DNA from: Halanaerobiaceae bacterium
GTDB lineage: Bacteria; Bacillota; Halanaerobiia; Halanaerobiales; Halarsenatibacteraceae
Direction of reading: 5' to 3'
Assembly (NCBI GenBank): GCA_003554685.1
Contig: PWHA01000099.1
Span: forward strand, 1 to 34,438
Length of the DNA: 34,438 nt
In this document: positions 1-9,746 of the stretch, in pieces
Numbering within the stretch: the first letter of the stretch is position 1
Layout of the letters: the number at the start of each line of letters is the position of its first letter
Made by a program: the position numbers and the translations under genes
The notes under the pieces: generated by a model
The model's database searches: none
What the model saw: the letters and a program-made list of their open reading frames with translations, nothing else
What the model was told of the DNA's origin: nothing

Positions 1-178
1 CAACCTCCACCGGGTTGCCGGTCAGGGACTGAAAGGTCAGAGGTGAAATAAATTCACAGGCTGACTCGGTCATCACTGTAAATACATTATGCCCCTGCTT
101 GGTCAGTGCGCTGGCTGCCGCTGCCGTCTTATAGGCGGCAATGCCGCCGGTTACTCCCAGCAGAATGTTTTTACCCAT
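1..178 (-). CDS. coaBC: CoaBC (phosphopantothenoylcysteine decarboxylase/synthase), N-terminal part, runs off the window edge
   Basis: Reverse complement from ATG at 178 reads MGKNILLGVTGGIAAYKTAAAASALTKQGHNVFTVMTESACEFISPLTFQSLTGNPVEV, typical of the flavoprotein domain; lies downstream of gmk-rpoZ as in many Firmicutes. Confidence 0.9.
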   Translation of the reverse strand, partial: MGKNILLGVTGGIAAYKTAAAASALTKQGHNVFTVMTESACEFISPLTFQSLTGNPVEV

Positions 179-530
179 GGTTTTATCTCCTTAACTGATA
201 ATTTTATCTCCTCAGCGCCATCAGGCGCCATTTTTGGTTATAGCCAGGGTTATCTAGCTCTATTGCCTGTAACAGTCCAAATCTCCTCTTTCTCCTGTTA
301 ATAGATATTTATTGACTTATTAAAAAATCATATTTAAAAAATCATTTATAAAATACAAAAACAGATTATTATTTCTTCTAACTATCTATAATTACCTTGT
401 TACTCTATATCTACTAAAATAATGTTACATTATTTTAAGAATGCTTTATAATTTTATAATCATAATGGACTCCAAAATTATCAAAATAATGGGCTCCAGC
501 ATAACCCAATAATCCTGTTTAAAGCTGCCC

Positions 531-746
531 CTATTTTACGCTGTTGGGGTTGTTCTTCTCATAGGAAATGACCCCAGCCTCGATCTCTTCCAGGCTCTTG
601 GAAACCGGTTTCTTGCCCCGGTATTCACTTAAAAGTTCCCGGCCTCCCTCATTGAGATTTCTGGCTCTCCGGGCAGCCATGATTACTATTGTAAAGGGGC
701 TATCTGCCTTATCTTTCAGGTCATTCAGAGAAGGTCTGGAAATCAT
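531..746 (-). CDS. rpoZ: DNA-directed RNA polymerase omega subunit
   Basis: 71 aa; omega-like AARRARNLNEGG and KSLEEIEAGVISYE segments; start overlaps gmk stop (ATGA). Confidence 0.88.
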   Translation of the reverse strand: MISRPSLNDLKDKADSPFTIVIMAARRARNLNEGGRELLSEYRGKKPVSKSLEEIEAGVISYEKNNPNSVK

Positions 747-1315
747 ATTATTTCCTCCTTTCTTTCTCTCTCAATAATTGCTTTTAACTTCAATACCGCT
801 TTATCAAGTTTATCATTTAACACCACATGGTCAAATTTATCGGCTTCAGCCATCTCAGCTTTGGCATTTTCCAGCCTGATTTCCCGGGATTTCCGGGATT
901 CCGTTCCTCTTTTATCCAGTCTTCTGCTCAAAGCTTCCAGCGATGGGGGCTTGAGAAAAATAAAGACTGCTTCAGGAAAAATATCCCGGACCTGATTGGC
1001 TCCCTGAATATCTATTTCCAGAATTATATCCTCACCCTTTGCCAGGGTCTTCTCTACATAACTGCGGGGAGTGCCATAATAGTTACCATGAACCCGGGCT
1101 GTCTCGAGAAAACCATTTCGGTCCATGATTTCTTTAAATTCTTCTTCGGACACAAAAAAATAATCTTCGCCTTCAACCTCGCCCTGACGTGGTTCCCGGG
1201 TTGTCATCGATACTGAATAATTAATGCCGTTGTAGGTTTCAAAAAGCCGGTCCAGGACCGTTCCCTTGCCCACACCTGAGGGGCCGGAAAGGACAAACAA
1301 AATACCTTCAGACAC
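743..1315 (-). CDS. gmk: Guanylate kinase
   Basis: ILFVLSGPSGVGKGTV P-loop, YSVSMTTREPRQGEVEGEDYFFVS. ORF opens at 1354, but GTG at 1315 with upstream GGGGGTGA is the likely start. Confidence 0.95.
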   Translation of the reverse strand: MSEGILFVLSGPSGVGKGTVLDRLFETYNGINYSVSMTTREPRQGEVEGEDYFFVSEEEFKEIMDRNGFLETARVHGNYYGTPRSYVEKTLAKGEDIILEIDIQGANQVRDIFPEAVFIFLKPPSLEALSRRLDKRGTESRKSREIRLENAKAEMAEADKFDHVVLNDKLDKAVLKLKAIIERERKEEII

Positions 1316-1334
1316 AGTCTCACCCCCGAAATGC

Positions 1335-1586
1335 TCACTCCTCGTCCTCGTCATTCAACCGGTGGGATACTGTTTCCGGCTGAATGGCCGAAAGAATAAT
1401 GTGATCACTATCAGTTATAATAACAGCTCTGGTCCGGCGGCCGTAGGTGGCATCAACCAGCATGCCCCGTTCCCGGGCTTCCTGGATTATTCTTTTAATC
1501 GGGGCAGATTCCGGACTGACCACCGCTATGACTCTGTTGCCGGCCACAATATTGCCAAAACCAATATTTATCAGTTTGACCTTCAT
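1335..1586 (-). CDS. remA: RemA/DUF370 family extracellular matrix regulator
   Basis: [73 protein letters not shown] is a typical RemA sequence; adjacent to gmk. Confidence 0.92.
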   Translation of the reverse strand: MKVKLINIGFGNIVAGNRVIAVVSPESAPIKRIIQEARERGMLVDATYGRRTRAVIITDSDHIILSAIQPETVSHRLNDEDEE

Positions 1587-1872
1587 AATAGCCCTCCTAT
1601 ATTTTATTTGACCTGAACCCTTATCTGCCGTCCTGGCCGCCCTGTTTCAGGCCCGACAGCTCCTGCTGCCTGGCCTGACAGCCCGTAACTGGCTATGTAG
1701 GCCAATAAGGAAAAGTATACCGGTGTAGACTGCTGTTAATTGCTGTCCTGATGCTATAATGGTTCTATTTTAAATAATAATAACACAGTAACTTCTTTTA
1801 AGCAAGAAAGTTCTCGGCCCTTATTTACAAGAGATTTGTTAGATGATATCGTTATGTTATGAGGTGATCATT

Positions 1873-3624
1873 ATGGCAATAGATGGAATTATGCTGGCAG
1901 CCTGCCGCCAGGAGCTGGCCGGAGAGCTGCTGGGAGCCAAAGTAAATAAAATATATCAACCAAAAAAGGATTTTCTCACTATAGATCTAAGAAATAATCA
2001 GCAGAATTATCAGCTGCTGGCTGTCATCGACCCCCGGCAGTCCCGGGTTCATCTTTCTGATATTGATTTTGACAACCCCTCTCAGCCCCCGACCTTTGCT
2101 ATGGTGCTGCGCAAACACCTTACTCACGGCCGGATTAAGGAAATCAGCCAGCCCGGACTGGAAAGGATGCTGGAGATTGATATTGAGAGCAATTCCACAG
2201 TTTACCGCCTTTACCTGGAGATCATGGGCCGCTACAGCAATGTAATCCTGGTGGATTCCGGTGGCACAGTGCTGGATGCTATGAAACGTCTGGGACCCGA
2301 TGATAAATCGGCCCGGGAATTAATCCCCAAAGCCGACTACCGCTACCCCCCGGCCCAGGATAAGGTCAGCCCCAAGGAGCTGACCGAGGAAATCTGGTGG
2401 GAGCGGCTGGGCGATGATTTTCGCAAATATGCCTTCCGGGCAGTCCTCAACAATGTTCAGGGGATCGGCCCCGAATCAGCCCGGGAGATGGTCTTTCAGG
2501 CCGGAATTGACCCGGAAATCAACTATCACGAGCTTTCCCGCCGGGAGGAGATTGCCATAAAAGATAGTCTTTTTAATTACATTGAACTGATTAAAACGGA
2601 AGATTTTCAGCCGGTGCTGGGCCGGGATGAAGAAGGTGAAATCGTCTATCAGTCGGCTTTTCCCCTGGATCATCAGTCCGGGGTTGAAGACCTGCACTTC
2701 CCCACCCTGAGAGAGCTGTTTGATTTTTATTACCGGGAGCACATCGTAAAAAAGGACTTCCTCCGGGAGAAGGAAAGGCTTTTTGGTATTATCAATAACT
2801 ACCTCGATAAGAACCACAGCCAGCAGGAAAAGGTCCGGGAAAAACTTGAGAAAAGTTCAGAGGCAGATAAATATCAGAAATGGGGGGAGCTTTTAAAATC
2901 TCAGAAGCACAAAATAGCCCCCGGCCAGGAGGAAATAAAGGTCGTTGATTATTACCAGGAGGACCAGCCCAAAACCACCATTCCGCTGGATCCGGAAAGG
3001 AGCCCTGGAGAAAATATTAACCGGCTCTTCAAAAAGCACAGCAAGCTTAAGAAAAGCCGGGATCATTTGATCCGGGAGCTGGCCCGGCTACGCCATGAGG
3101 ATAAATATCTACAGCGGGTTGAACTGGAAATTGAGCAGGCTGAAAGTAGAGAGGATCTGGCAGAAATTAATGAAGAACTCCGGGAAGAAAATTATATAAA
3201 AAAACAGCAGCAGAGCTCGCAAAAATCTGCCAGCAAGGCTCCTCCCCGCAAATATTATTCCGCTGATGGTTTTCAAATTCTGGTCGGCAGGAATAACCGT
3301 CAGAATGACAGGCTGACCAAAAAAATAGCTACCGGGGGAGATATCTGGGTCCATACCCGCAAAATTGCCGGCTCCCATGTAATTATAAAAAATCACACCA
3401 GCGAGGAAATACCTCAAAGCACTATTGAAGAGGCTGCCCTGCTGGCAGCCTACTTCAGCAAGGCCCGTCAGTCCAGCAATGTCCCTGTTGACTATACCGA
3501 AATTGAGAATGTGAGAAAGCCGAAAGGGGCCAAGCCGGGCATCGTCTATTATGACAATCACCATACTCTCTATGTCACGCCTGAAAAGGAGATTATCGCT
3601 GAGATAGTTAAGCGGGGGCAATAG
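1873..3624 (+). CDS. rqcH: NFACT family protein, RqcH / fibronectin-binding homologue
   Basis: MAIDGIMLAACRQELAGELLGAKVNKIYQP start with SD gaggtgat; C-terminal GGDIWVHTRKIAGSHVIIKN and KPKGAKPGIVYY motifs. ORF opens at 1843 but ATG 1873 is more likely. Confidence 0.92.
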   Translation: MAIDGIMLAACRQELAGELLGAKVNKIYQPKKDFLTIDLRNNQQNYQLLAVIDPRQSRVHLSDIDFDNPSQPPTFAMVLRKHLTHGRIKEISQPGLERMLEIDIESNSTVYRLYLEIMGRYSNVILVDSGGTVLDAMKRLGPDDKSARELIPKADYRYPPAQDKVSPKELTEEIWWERLGDDFRKYAFRAVLNNVQGIGPESAREMVFQAGIDPEINYHELSRREEIAIKDSLFNYIELIKTEDFQPVLGRDEEGEIVYQSAFPLDHQSGVEDLHFPTLRELFDFYYREHIVKKDFLREKERLFGIINNYLDKNHSQQEKVREKLEKSSEADKYQKWGELLKSQKHKIAPGQEEIKVVDYYQEDQPKTTIPLDPERSPGENINRLFKKHSKLKKSRDHLIRELARLRHEDKYLQRVELEIEQAESREDLAEINEELREENYIKKQQQSSQKSASKAPPRKYYSADGFQILVGRNNRQNDRLTKKIATGGDIWVHTRKIAGSHVIIKNHTSEEIPQSTIEEAALLAAYFSKARQSSNVPVDYTEIENVRKPKGAKPGIVYYDNHHTLYVTPEKEIIAEIVKRGQ

Positions 3625-3630
3625 GAGGCA

Positions 3631-3660
3631 TATATGGTGGTACCGTATATGGTGGTACCG
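3631..3660 (+). repeat. Perfect tandem duplication of 15 bp (tatatggtggtaccg x2)
   Basis: Read directly: 3631-3645 and 3646-3660 are identical. Confidence 0.97.
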
Positions 3661-3717
3661 GGTTCGCCCTCTCTCGGGTTCACCCCACTATCCCCCCACT
3701 CTCGATTCCCCCAATCC

Positions 3718-5247
3718 TCAGGAAGCAGCCTGGTAAAGCTTATAGGCCGGACCAATAATCAAAACCAGCAGCAGAGCCAGATAGGCAGGATAATCACCAT
3801 ATTTTTGATAGAAGGTCCTCTCCCGGCCGCCCTTAAGCAGCCTTATTTCCAGAACCTCAGCACCCTCAATTGTTTGATAACTGCCATCGGCAAAAACTTT
3901 ACCGGAATAAGCATAATTTCCAGCCTTGATCACCGGCATCCTGGTTTCCACTGCCCGGAGCCGGGCTGACTGCCACATCTGGGTCTGCAGGTTACCAATG
4001 CCAAACCAGGCTTCATTGGAAGGATTTACAATAAACTGCTGATCAACCAGTTCCTCAATCTCCCGGGGAGCATAAAGGATCTCCGAACAGATCAGCACCT
4101 GGAAGGAAATTCTCTCCTGAAAATTATTTTCCTCATTTTCAACCTCAATCTCATTTTCTCTCTCCGGCAGAGCCAGCACCTGATTGTTCGAACCGGGCGT
4201 CAGCGAATACCATCTTTCCCCCGTAAAAAACTCCAGAACCCCGGGCAGAGGTACACTTTCACCCCCCGGTACCAGAATTCTTTTATTGTATCTGCCCAGC
4301 ACCTCCTGGTCGGGATCAACCAGAAAAATGCTGTTATACTGCTTCTCAGGATCTTCCATCACTGACTGACTTCCCACCAGCAGATAGCCGTCCTGCTCCA
4401 GGGTTTCATGAAACATATCCCTGTAATAGCTGTTTCTAAGATAATCAAAGGTCAGGACTGTCTCCGGCATTATTACCAGTTCTGCTCCCTGCTCGTAAGC
4501 CTCGCTGCCCAGTTCCGCTGCCTGTTGAAGGTTATACTCAATATTCTCAGGCAGCCACTTATCTTCCTGGGTTATCTCGGTCTCAACCACACCCAGACTT
4601 AATGTCTCCTCGGCTGCCCGGCTTCTTTCCTGAATCGGTTCCAGGCTTTGATTGGCACCGTACATGGTAACCAGCATCAGCAGCCCTACCAGCAGGGCAT
4701 AGCCCAGCTTCTGCCTCAGCAGTGATTTAAAAAGCAGTCCGTTTACCAGCAGAACAGCCGCAGCCACCAGATAACTGCCGCCCCATTCTGCCAGCTGAAG
4801 AAAAGGAGAAAAGTCCGCCTGGGTCAGGCTGAGGCTGCCAAAGGGATAATAGGGAAAAAGCTGGGCCATCAGATACTCGATGCTGATCCAGCTGGCAGTC
4901 AGCACAATCAGAGAATCACCTTTCTCTCCACTGAAAAGTCTGTAAAGAACCGCCCAGATACCCCGGCTTAAAGCGGCAACCGCCAGTAAAATCAGGGTCA
5001 GCGCGATAACCAGCGGATAGGGTAAACCGCTGAAATCTCTCAAAGGATAGAAAAGCCAGTAGCTGGCTCCGGCATAAAGTATAATTCCCAGCAGCCAGCC
5101 CCAGAAAAAACTTTTCTTCAGTGATACTTCTCTCTCCAGCACAAATAAAGCCGGAATCAAAGCCAGCCAGGCCAGAAAAAAGAGACCGGGATAGCTGAGC
5201 GGCAGAATAATCAGGATAGCACTTAAAGTAATTAAAAGAAATTTCAA
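3718..5247 (-). CDS. lnt: Apolipoprotein N-acyltransferase
   Basis: 509 aa, multi-TM N-terminus followed by nitrilase-like domain; VIMPETVLTF (Glu), YNKRILVPGGE (Lys), VLICSEILY (Cys) match the Lnt Glu-Lys-Cys triad. Confidence 0.9.
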   Translation of the reverse strand: MKFLLITLSAILIILPLSYPGLFFLAWLALIPALFVLEREVSLKKSFFWGWLLGIILYAGASYWLFYPLRDFSGLPYPLVIALTLILLAVAALSRGIWAVLYRLFSGEKGDSLIVLTASWISIEYLMAQLFPYYPFGSLSLTQADFSPFLQLAEWGGSYLVAAAVLLVNGLLFKSLLRQKLGYALLVGLLMLVTMYGANQSLEPIQERSRAAEETLSLGVVETEITQEDKWLPENIEYNLQQAAELGSEAYEQGAELVIMPETVLTFDYLRNSYYRDMFHETLEQDGYLLVGSQSVMEDPEKQYNSIFLVDPDQEVLGRYNKRILVPGGESVPLPGVLEFFTGERWYSLTPGSNNQVLALPERENEIEVENEENNFQERISFQVLICSEILYAPREIEELVDQQFIVNPSNEAWFGIGNLQTQMWQSARLRAVETRMPVIKAGNYAYSGKVFADGSYQTIEGAEVLEIRLLKGGRERTFYQKYGDYPAYLALLLVLIIGPAYKLYQAAS

Positions 5248-5463
5248 GTCCGGACATCCTCCTTATCAGTTCGATTTCTCCAGCTAAACATCTACTTAAC
5301 CTCTATTAAAACAGCTGCCTATTTCTGCATAGATTCCTGTTGAACTTCAGTGAATCAGTTTTATCCAATCGGTCAGATAGTTGCCTTCTGCTCAAACCCG
5401 GCTGTTTGGTATTATCCCGGCACCGGTCTTAAGGTTAAAAAGCAAATTATCTCCTGAAGATTT

Positions 5464-6138
5464 CTACTCAATAAGCTTTCTGAGTTCCTCGCGGTTCGGG
5501 ATGATAATTTCCCGACCTTCCATTTTTATATAATTATCCTTTTTAAGCTGGCTTAAGTTTCTGCTGACCGTTTCTCTGGTCATCCCCAGAAAATTAGCCA
5601 GCTGCTGCTGATTTAAATCCTGAATTCTAACAGTTTTATCCTCTCCGCTAAGCTGCAGCAGAGACTGAATAATTTTGCTGCGGGAATCCTGCAGTGATAG
5701 GCTTTTTATCCTGCTCTGGGAATAGTAAAGTTTCTGAGCCATGGTCTCCAGCATTCCCAGACCAATCTCGGGATGCTCCAGAAAAAAATCCTGAAAACTC
5801 TGCCTGGTTAAAACATCAAGCTCACAGTCTTCCAGACAGATTGCCGAAACCGGGTACCTCTCTATTCCAAAGAGAACTACCTCGCCAAAGACCTCACCTT
5901 CTCCCAGAAATTTAATGATCTGCTCCCGGCCTTCACTGGAAGTCCTGAGTATCTTAATCCGGCCGAAACGAACAAAATACATCTGGCTGCCCTCTTCTTC
6001 TTCAAAAAAAATAGTCTGGCCGGACTGGTATCTTTTCCGGATCAGTTCTCCGGTCACCTGGGCCAGCTGCTCCCGGGTCAGATCCTCAAAAACTGTGAAA
6101 CTTTTTAAGAAATCAAGATCCTCTCTCTCTTCAGCCAT
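5464..6138 (-). CDS. Crp/Fnr family transcriptional regulator
   Basis: cNMP-binding fold (QTIFFEEEEGSQMYFVRFGRIKI) plus C-terminal HTH (QQQLANFLGMTRETVSRNLSQLKKDNYI). Confidence 0.9.
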   Translation of the reverse strand: MAEEREDLDFLKSFTVFEDLTREQLAQVTGELIRKRYQSGQTIFFEEEEGSQMYFVRFGRIKILRTSSEGREQIIKFLGEGEVFGEVVLFGIERYPVSAICLEDCELDVLTRQSFQDFFLEHPEIGLGMLETMAQKLYYSQSRIKSLSLQDSRSKIIQSLLQLSGEDKTVRIQDLNQQQLANFLGMTRETVSRNLSQLKKDNYIKMEGREIIIPNREELRKLIE

Positions 6139-6220
6139 ATCATCACCCCGCTGCAGTTTCCTGCTAAAATCAGGTTATTTTCCCTGACAGTTTCAAATTA
6201 ACCATTTTTTTAATTATAAC

Positions 6221-6242
6221 ATATCTGAAATATATCTGAAAT
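6221..6242. repeat. Perfect tandem duplication of 11 bp (atatctgaaat x2) upstream of the Crp/Fnr gene
   Basis: 6221-6231 and 6232-6242 identical. Confidence 0.9.
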
Positions 6243-6271
6243 AAAACTTCTTCATCTATTTTCCTGTATAG

Positions 6272-6312
6272 CAGAAAAGCCCTGCCGGCTGCATCATAAT
6301 GCACCGACAGGG
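6272..6312 (-). terminator. Putative Rho-independent terminator downstream of the EF-G-like gene
   Basis: Imperfect inverted repeat ccctgccggctgcat...atgcaccgacaggg; on the minus strand the hairpin is followed by CTTTTC. Confidence 0.6.
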
Positions 6313-6389
6313 CCAGCAAACAGTTAATCAATTGTATCTCAGCTGATGAATTAAATTAATTAGCCTCAAGCCTGAAAGAGACCGGTCTA

Positions 6390-8456
6390 CTACTCCTTCT
6401 CAGCTCTCCGCTGTCTGATAATATCTTCAGCTTCCTGCTGGGGTACCTTATCATAGTGAGAAAATTCCATGGAGAACTGACCGTAACCGCCGGTGATAGA
6501 CTTGAGGTCGGTGGCATAGGAAAAGAGTTCGGCCTGGGGCACCTCGGCGTTGATAATCTGCTTGCCATCACTGGGATCCATGCCCAGGATTCTGCCCCGG
6601 CGGGAGTTGAGATCTCCCATAATATCGCCCATGAAGTCATCGGGAACCACCACTTTAATCTTCATAATTGGCTCCAGCAGCACCGGCTTGGCTTGCTCCA
6701 TAGCCTTCTTGAAGGCCTTGGAAGCCGCAATCTTAAAGGCCATCTCCGAAGAGTCGACATCATGATAGGAGCCATCATAGAGGATGGCCTTGAGGTCAAC
6801 TACCCGGTAGCCGGCCAGCACACCTTCTTCCATGGCCTCACTGACTCCCTTCTCCACGGCAGGAATATACTGACTGGGTACAGCACCACCAAAGATTTCT
6901 TCTTCAAATTCAAAGCCCTTACCCCGCTGCAGGGGCTCAAATTTCATCATAACATGACCGTACTGTCCCCTGCCGCCGGATTGCTTTTTGTATTTCTCTT
7001 CAACATCAACCTTGCTCTGAACCGTCTCTTTATACTCCACACTGGGTTCGCTGGTATCAAAGCTGACATCAAACTTACGCTGACAGACCTTCTTTATTAC
7101 ATCCAGATGCACGGTACCCATTCCGTGGACCAGAAGCTCCTTGGTCTCCCGGTTAAAGTTAACCTTGAAGGTCAAATCCTCCTGGCTGTAGCGCTGGATG
7201 GCATTGGACATCTTCTCATCATCCTGCCCCTCCTTGCTGGTAACCTTTTGAATCAGCATCGGTTCTGGCAGCTTAAGCTTTTTCAGCTCCACAATATTAT
7301 CAGGTTCGGTAATCGTATCGGAAGTTTCCAATTCCCCGATCTTGGCCACCGCCCCGATATCGCCAGCCAGCAGTTTCTCAACTTCATTCTGCTCGGAACC
7401 ATTTATCTTATAAAGCTTGCTGGCTTTAAGTTTATCATCCAGCCTGGGGACGTAAAGCTCATCGCCCTTCTGGAGGCGGCCGTTATACATCCGAAAGATT
7501 GACAGCTTACCGATATAGGGGTCAACCATGGTTTTGCAGACCTGGGCCAGCACATCGCTCTCCGCCGAGAAGTTAAGCTCCACTTCTTCACCGTTAATGT
7601 CCTTGAGAGAAGGACGGTTGGTGGGATCGGGAATCAGCTTGACCAGATAATCCAGGGTTCTTTTGACACCAAAGTTCCGGCTGGCAACCCCGGCAAAAAT
7701 CGGCACCGTCATCTTCTGCTCCACCGAATTAAAGAGGGCACCGGTAATTTCTTCATCACTAATTTTTTCATCTTCCAGATACTTCATCATTAATTCATCA
7801 TCAGATTCAACCACCGATTCAATCAGTTCAAGATGGTACTCATCGGCCTGATCCTGAAACTCCTCGGGAATTTCCTTAGTTTCCCCGTTTTCGGTAATCA
7901 GCTTACCGGAGAGCAGGTCAATAATCCCCTGAAAATCCTCGCCGGTGCCGGCCGGGATCGTCAGCGGCAGCAAATTCTCCTCGCAAAAATCCTGCAGTTC
8001 CTCGTGAACGGCATTGAAGTCCACCTCATCCTTATCAACCTTATTGATAAAAATAAACTTGCAGAGCTCATTTTCCCGGGCCTTTTCCCAGACATAATGG
8101 GTATTTACTTCCACACCACTGCTGGCATCTATAAGCAGAAGTGCTCCCTCTACCATGCTCAGAGCACTGGCAGCCTCTCCTCGAAAATCAGCATAACCTG
8201 GTGTATCAATCAGGTTTATCTGTCGATTATTCCAGGGAAACGAAAAGTAGGAATTGGTTATAGAAAACTGCTTGTCTTTCTCCTCGGGAGTAAAGTCCGA
8301 GGCGGTATTACCCCGTTCCACCGTACCTGCTTCACCTTTAACACCGGCCTTAACCAGTGCCATTTCTGTAAAAGTTGTTTTTCCAGCCCCGCCGTGAGAT
8401 ATCAGGGCAAAATTGCGAATATCCTTCGTGTCATATTTAGCCAAGATTAACACCAA
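6390..8456 (-). CDS. EF-G-like translational GTPase (FusA2-type elongation factor G)
   Basis: GGAGKTTFTE P-loop, DTPGYADF, NKVD; EF-G domain IV/V signatures (GRGQYGHV, SRRGRILGMD). Start codon uncertain. Confidence 0.92.
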   Translation of the reverse strand: MVLILAKYDTKDIRNFALISHGGAGKTTFTEMALVKAGVKGEAGTVERGNTASDFTPEEKDKQFSITNSYFSFPWNNRQINLIDTPGYADFRGEAASALSMVEGALLLIDASSGVEVNTHYVWEKARENELCKFIFINKVDKDEVDFNAVHEELQDFCEENLLPLTIPAGTGEDFQGIIDLLSGKLITENGETKEIPEEFQDQADEYHLELIESVVESDDELMMKYLEDEKISDEEITGALFNSVEQKMTVPIFAGVASRNFGVKRTLDYLVKLIPDPTNRPSLKDINGEEVELNFSAESDVLAQVCKTMVDPYIGKLSIFRMYNGRLQKGDELYVPRLDDKLKASKLYKINGSEQNEVEKLLAGDIGAVAKIGELETSDTITEPDNIVELKKLKLPEPMLIQKVTSKEGQDDEKMSNAIQRYSQEDLTFKVNFNRETKELLVHGMGTVHLDVIKKVCQRKFDVSFDTSEPSVEYKETVQSKVDVEEKYKKQSGGRGQYGHVMMKFEPLQRGKGFEFEEEIFGGAVPSQYIPAVEKGVSEAMEEGVLAGYRVVDLKAILYDGSYHDVDSSEMAFKIAASKAFKKAMEQAKPVLLEPIMKIKVVVPDDFMGDIMGDLNSRRGRILGMDPSDGKQIINAEVPQAELFSYATDLKSITGGYGQFSMEFSHYDKVPQQEAEDIIRQRRAEKE

Positions 8457-8650
8457 CCCTTCCCGTTATAATTTTTTCTGTATTACTATTCGATAAACTT
8501 TTCTCTAATTCCTGCAACATCTTGGCAATTAATTCCCGCAAATTAAATGAATCTCTCATTAGTCTATCATTAAAAGGCCTGAAAGGACCCCTTAGCTAAA
8601 ACATTTTAAAAATATAAAATAAAAGAAATAATTCCGGAAAATCATAATAA

Positions 8651-8680
8651 AATTACCCCGGCTGCAGAAGCTGCAGCAAA
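8651..8680 (-). terminator. Possible weak terminator hairpin downstream of rluD
   Basis: Perfect short inverted repeat gctgcag-aag-ctgcagc (8661-8677); minus strand continues CGGGGTAATTTTATT. Confidence 0.35.
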
Positions 8681-8713
8681 ATTCTAGCAGTAAAAATAAG
8701 TTTTATCCGAAGT

Positions 8714-9658
8714 TCAGCTTGAGGTTAAATACTGCTGAAAACTTAAATAATCCTCCGGCAATAAAGCCTCAAACTCTTTAAATTCTCCCTTCCCGGGATG
8801 AACAAATCCCAGCTGCCAGGCATGCAGCATCGGCCTTTTTACTTCAAAAACCCCGCTTCCGGCTGTCCTGAAACTTACCTGACCGCCATATTTTTTATCA
8901 CCGGCAATGGAATGTCCGATAAATTCCATATGCACCCTGATCTGATGAGTTCTCCCGGTTAAAAGTTCCACCCTGAGTTCCGAAAATCCCGGGTACTTCT
9001 CTAAAACCTGATAACGGGAAACTGCCCTTTTGCTGTTTTCGGGCCGAACAGTCATCTTTTTGCGGTCTGCCGGGTCCCGGCCAATGGGAGCCTCAATTCT
9101 GGCCCGGTCATGTTCAGGGTGCCCCCCGACAATGGTCCGGTAGGCTTTTTTTACCGAGCGTTCTTTAAACTGCCGGCTCAATTCCTGATGAACCCTGTCA
9201 TTTTTCGCTACAACCATTATACCGGTGGTGTTTTTATCAAGTCGATGGACAATTCCCGGTCTGAGTTGGCCGCCGATTCCTGAAAGATTATCCAGCTGGG
9301 CCAGGAGCCCCTCAACCAGGGTGGGACCCTCATGGGTGCCCGCTGGATGCACCACCAGATCGGCAGGTTTATTGATAACTGCCAGATCCCGGTCCTGATA
9401 TATGATTTCAATTCCCAGATTCACCGGCTCAAGGCCGGTCTCCTCCGGGGGTGGGACTTCCAGGGTAATTATATCAGCTGCCTTTACCTCCCGGGATGTT
9501 TTTAAAACCTCTTCCTGGTTAATTCTCACCCTGCCCTCTTCAATCAGCCGCTGCAGCTGGCTTCTGGAAAAGGAGGGCAGCCTCCTGGCCAGAAATTTAT
9601 CCAGCCTGCCGGCTTTATCTTCAGCTTCTATTTTAATAATTTCCTCGGCTTTTTCCAT
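8714..9658 (-). CDS. rluD: RluD/RluA family 23S rRNA pseudouridine synthase
   Basis: S4 domain (AGRLDKFLARRLPSFSRSQLQRLI) and catalytic HRLDKNTTGIMVVAKN motif. Confidence 0.93.
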   Translation of the reverse strand: MEKAEEIIKIEAEDKAGRLDKFLARRLPSFSRSQLQRLIEEGRVRINQEEVLKTSREVKAADIITLEVPPPEETGLEPVNLGIEIIYQDRDLAVINKPADLVVHPAGTHEGPTLVEGLLAQLDNLSGIGGQLRPGIVHRLDKNTTGIMVVAKNDRVHQELSRQFKERSVKKAYRTIVGGHPEHDRARIEAPIGRDPADRKKMTVRPENSKRAVSRYQVLEKYPGFSELRVELLTGRTHQIRVHMEFIGHSIAGDKKYGGQVSFRTAGSGVFEVKRPMLHAWQLGFVHPGKGEFKEFEALLPEDYLSFQQYLTSS

Positions 9659-9746
9659 AATTGCTCTCCTAAATTCTGATAGGACAAATATTCTGTTGCA
9701 ATTAAAACCCTGTATCTTCGTTTTCAGACTGGATTTCAGTATTTTA

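Noticed and set aside
743-1337. Alternative genetic code with TGA = Trp genome-wide
   Set aside because: gmk and remA terminate at TGA at the expected protein lengths, so TGA functions as a stop here.
1620-1700. GC-rich stretch between divergent remA and rqcH with ggcccgacagc/ggcctgacagc near-repeat
   Set aside because: Could be a decayed gene remnant, but no frame gives recognisable protein sequence and the repeat is weak.
3570-3755. 61 aa minus-strand ORF across the rqcH/lnt junction
   Set aside because: Composed of the tandem duplication plus antisense of the rqcH 3' end; no recognisable protein features.
6456-7502. 348 aa plus-strand ORF
   Set aside because: Lies wholly antisense to the well-supported EF-G-like gene; low-complexity composition typical of antisense shadow ORFs. 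The same applies to 17515-18186, 17843-18385, 32354-33253, 7833-8450 and other plus-strand ORFs opposite conserved genes.
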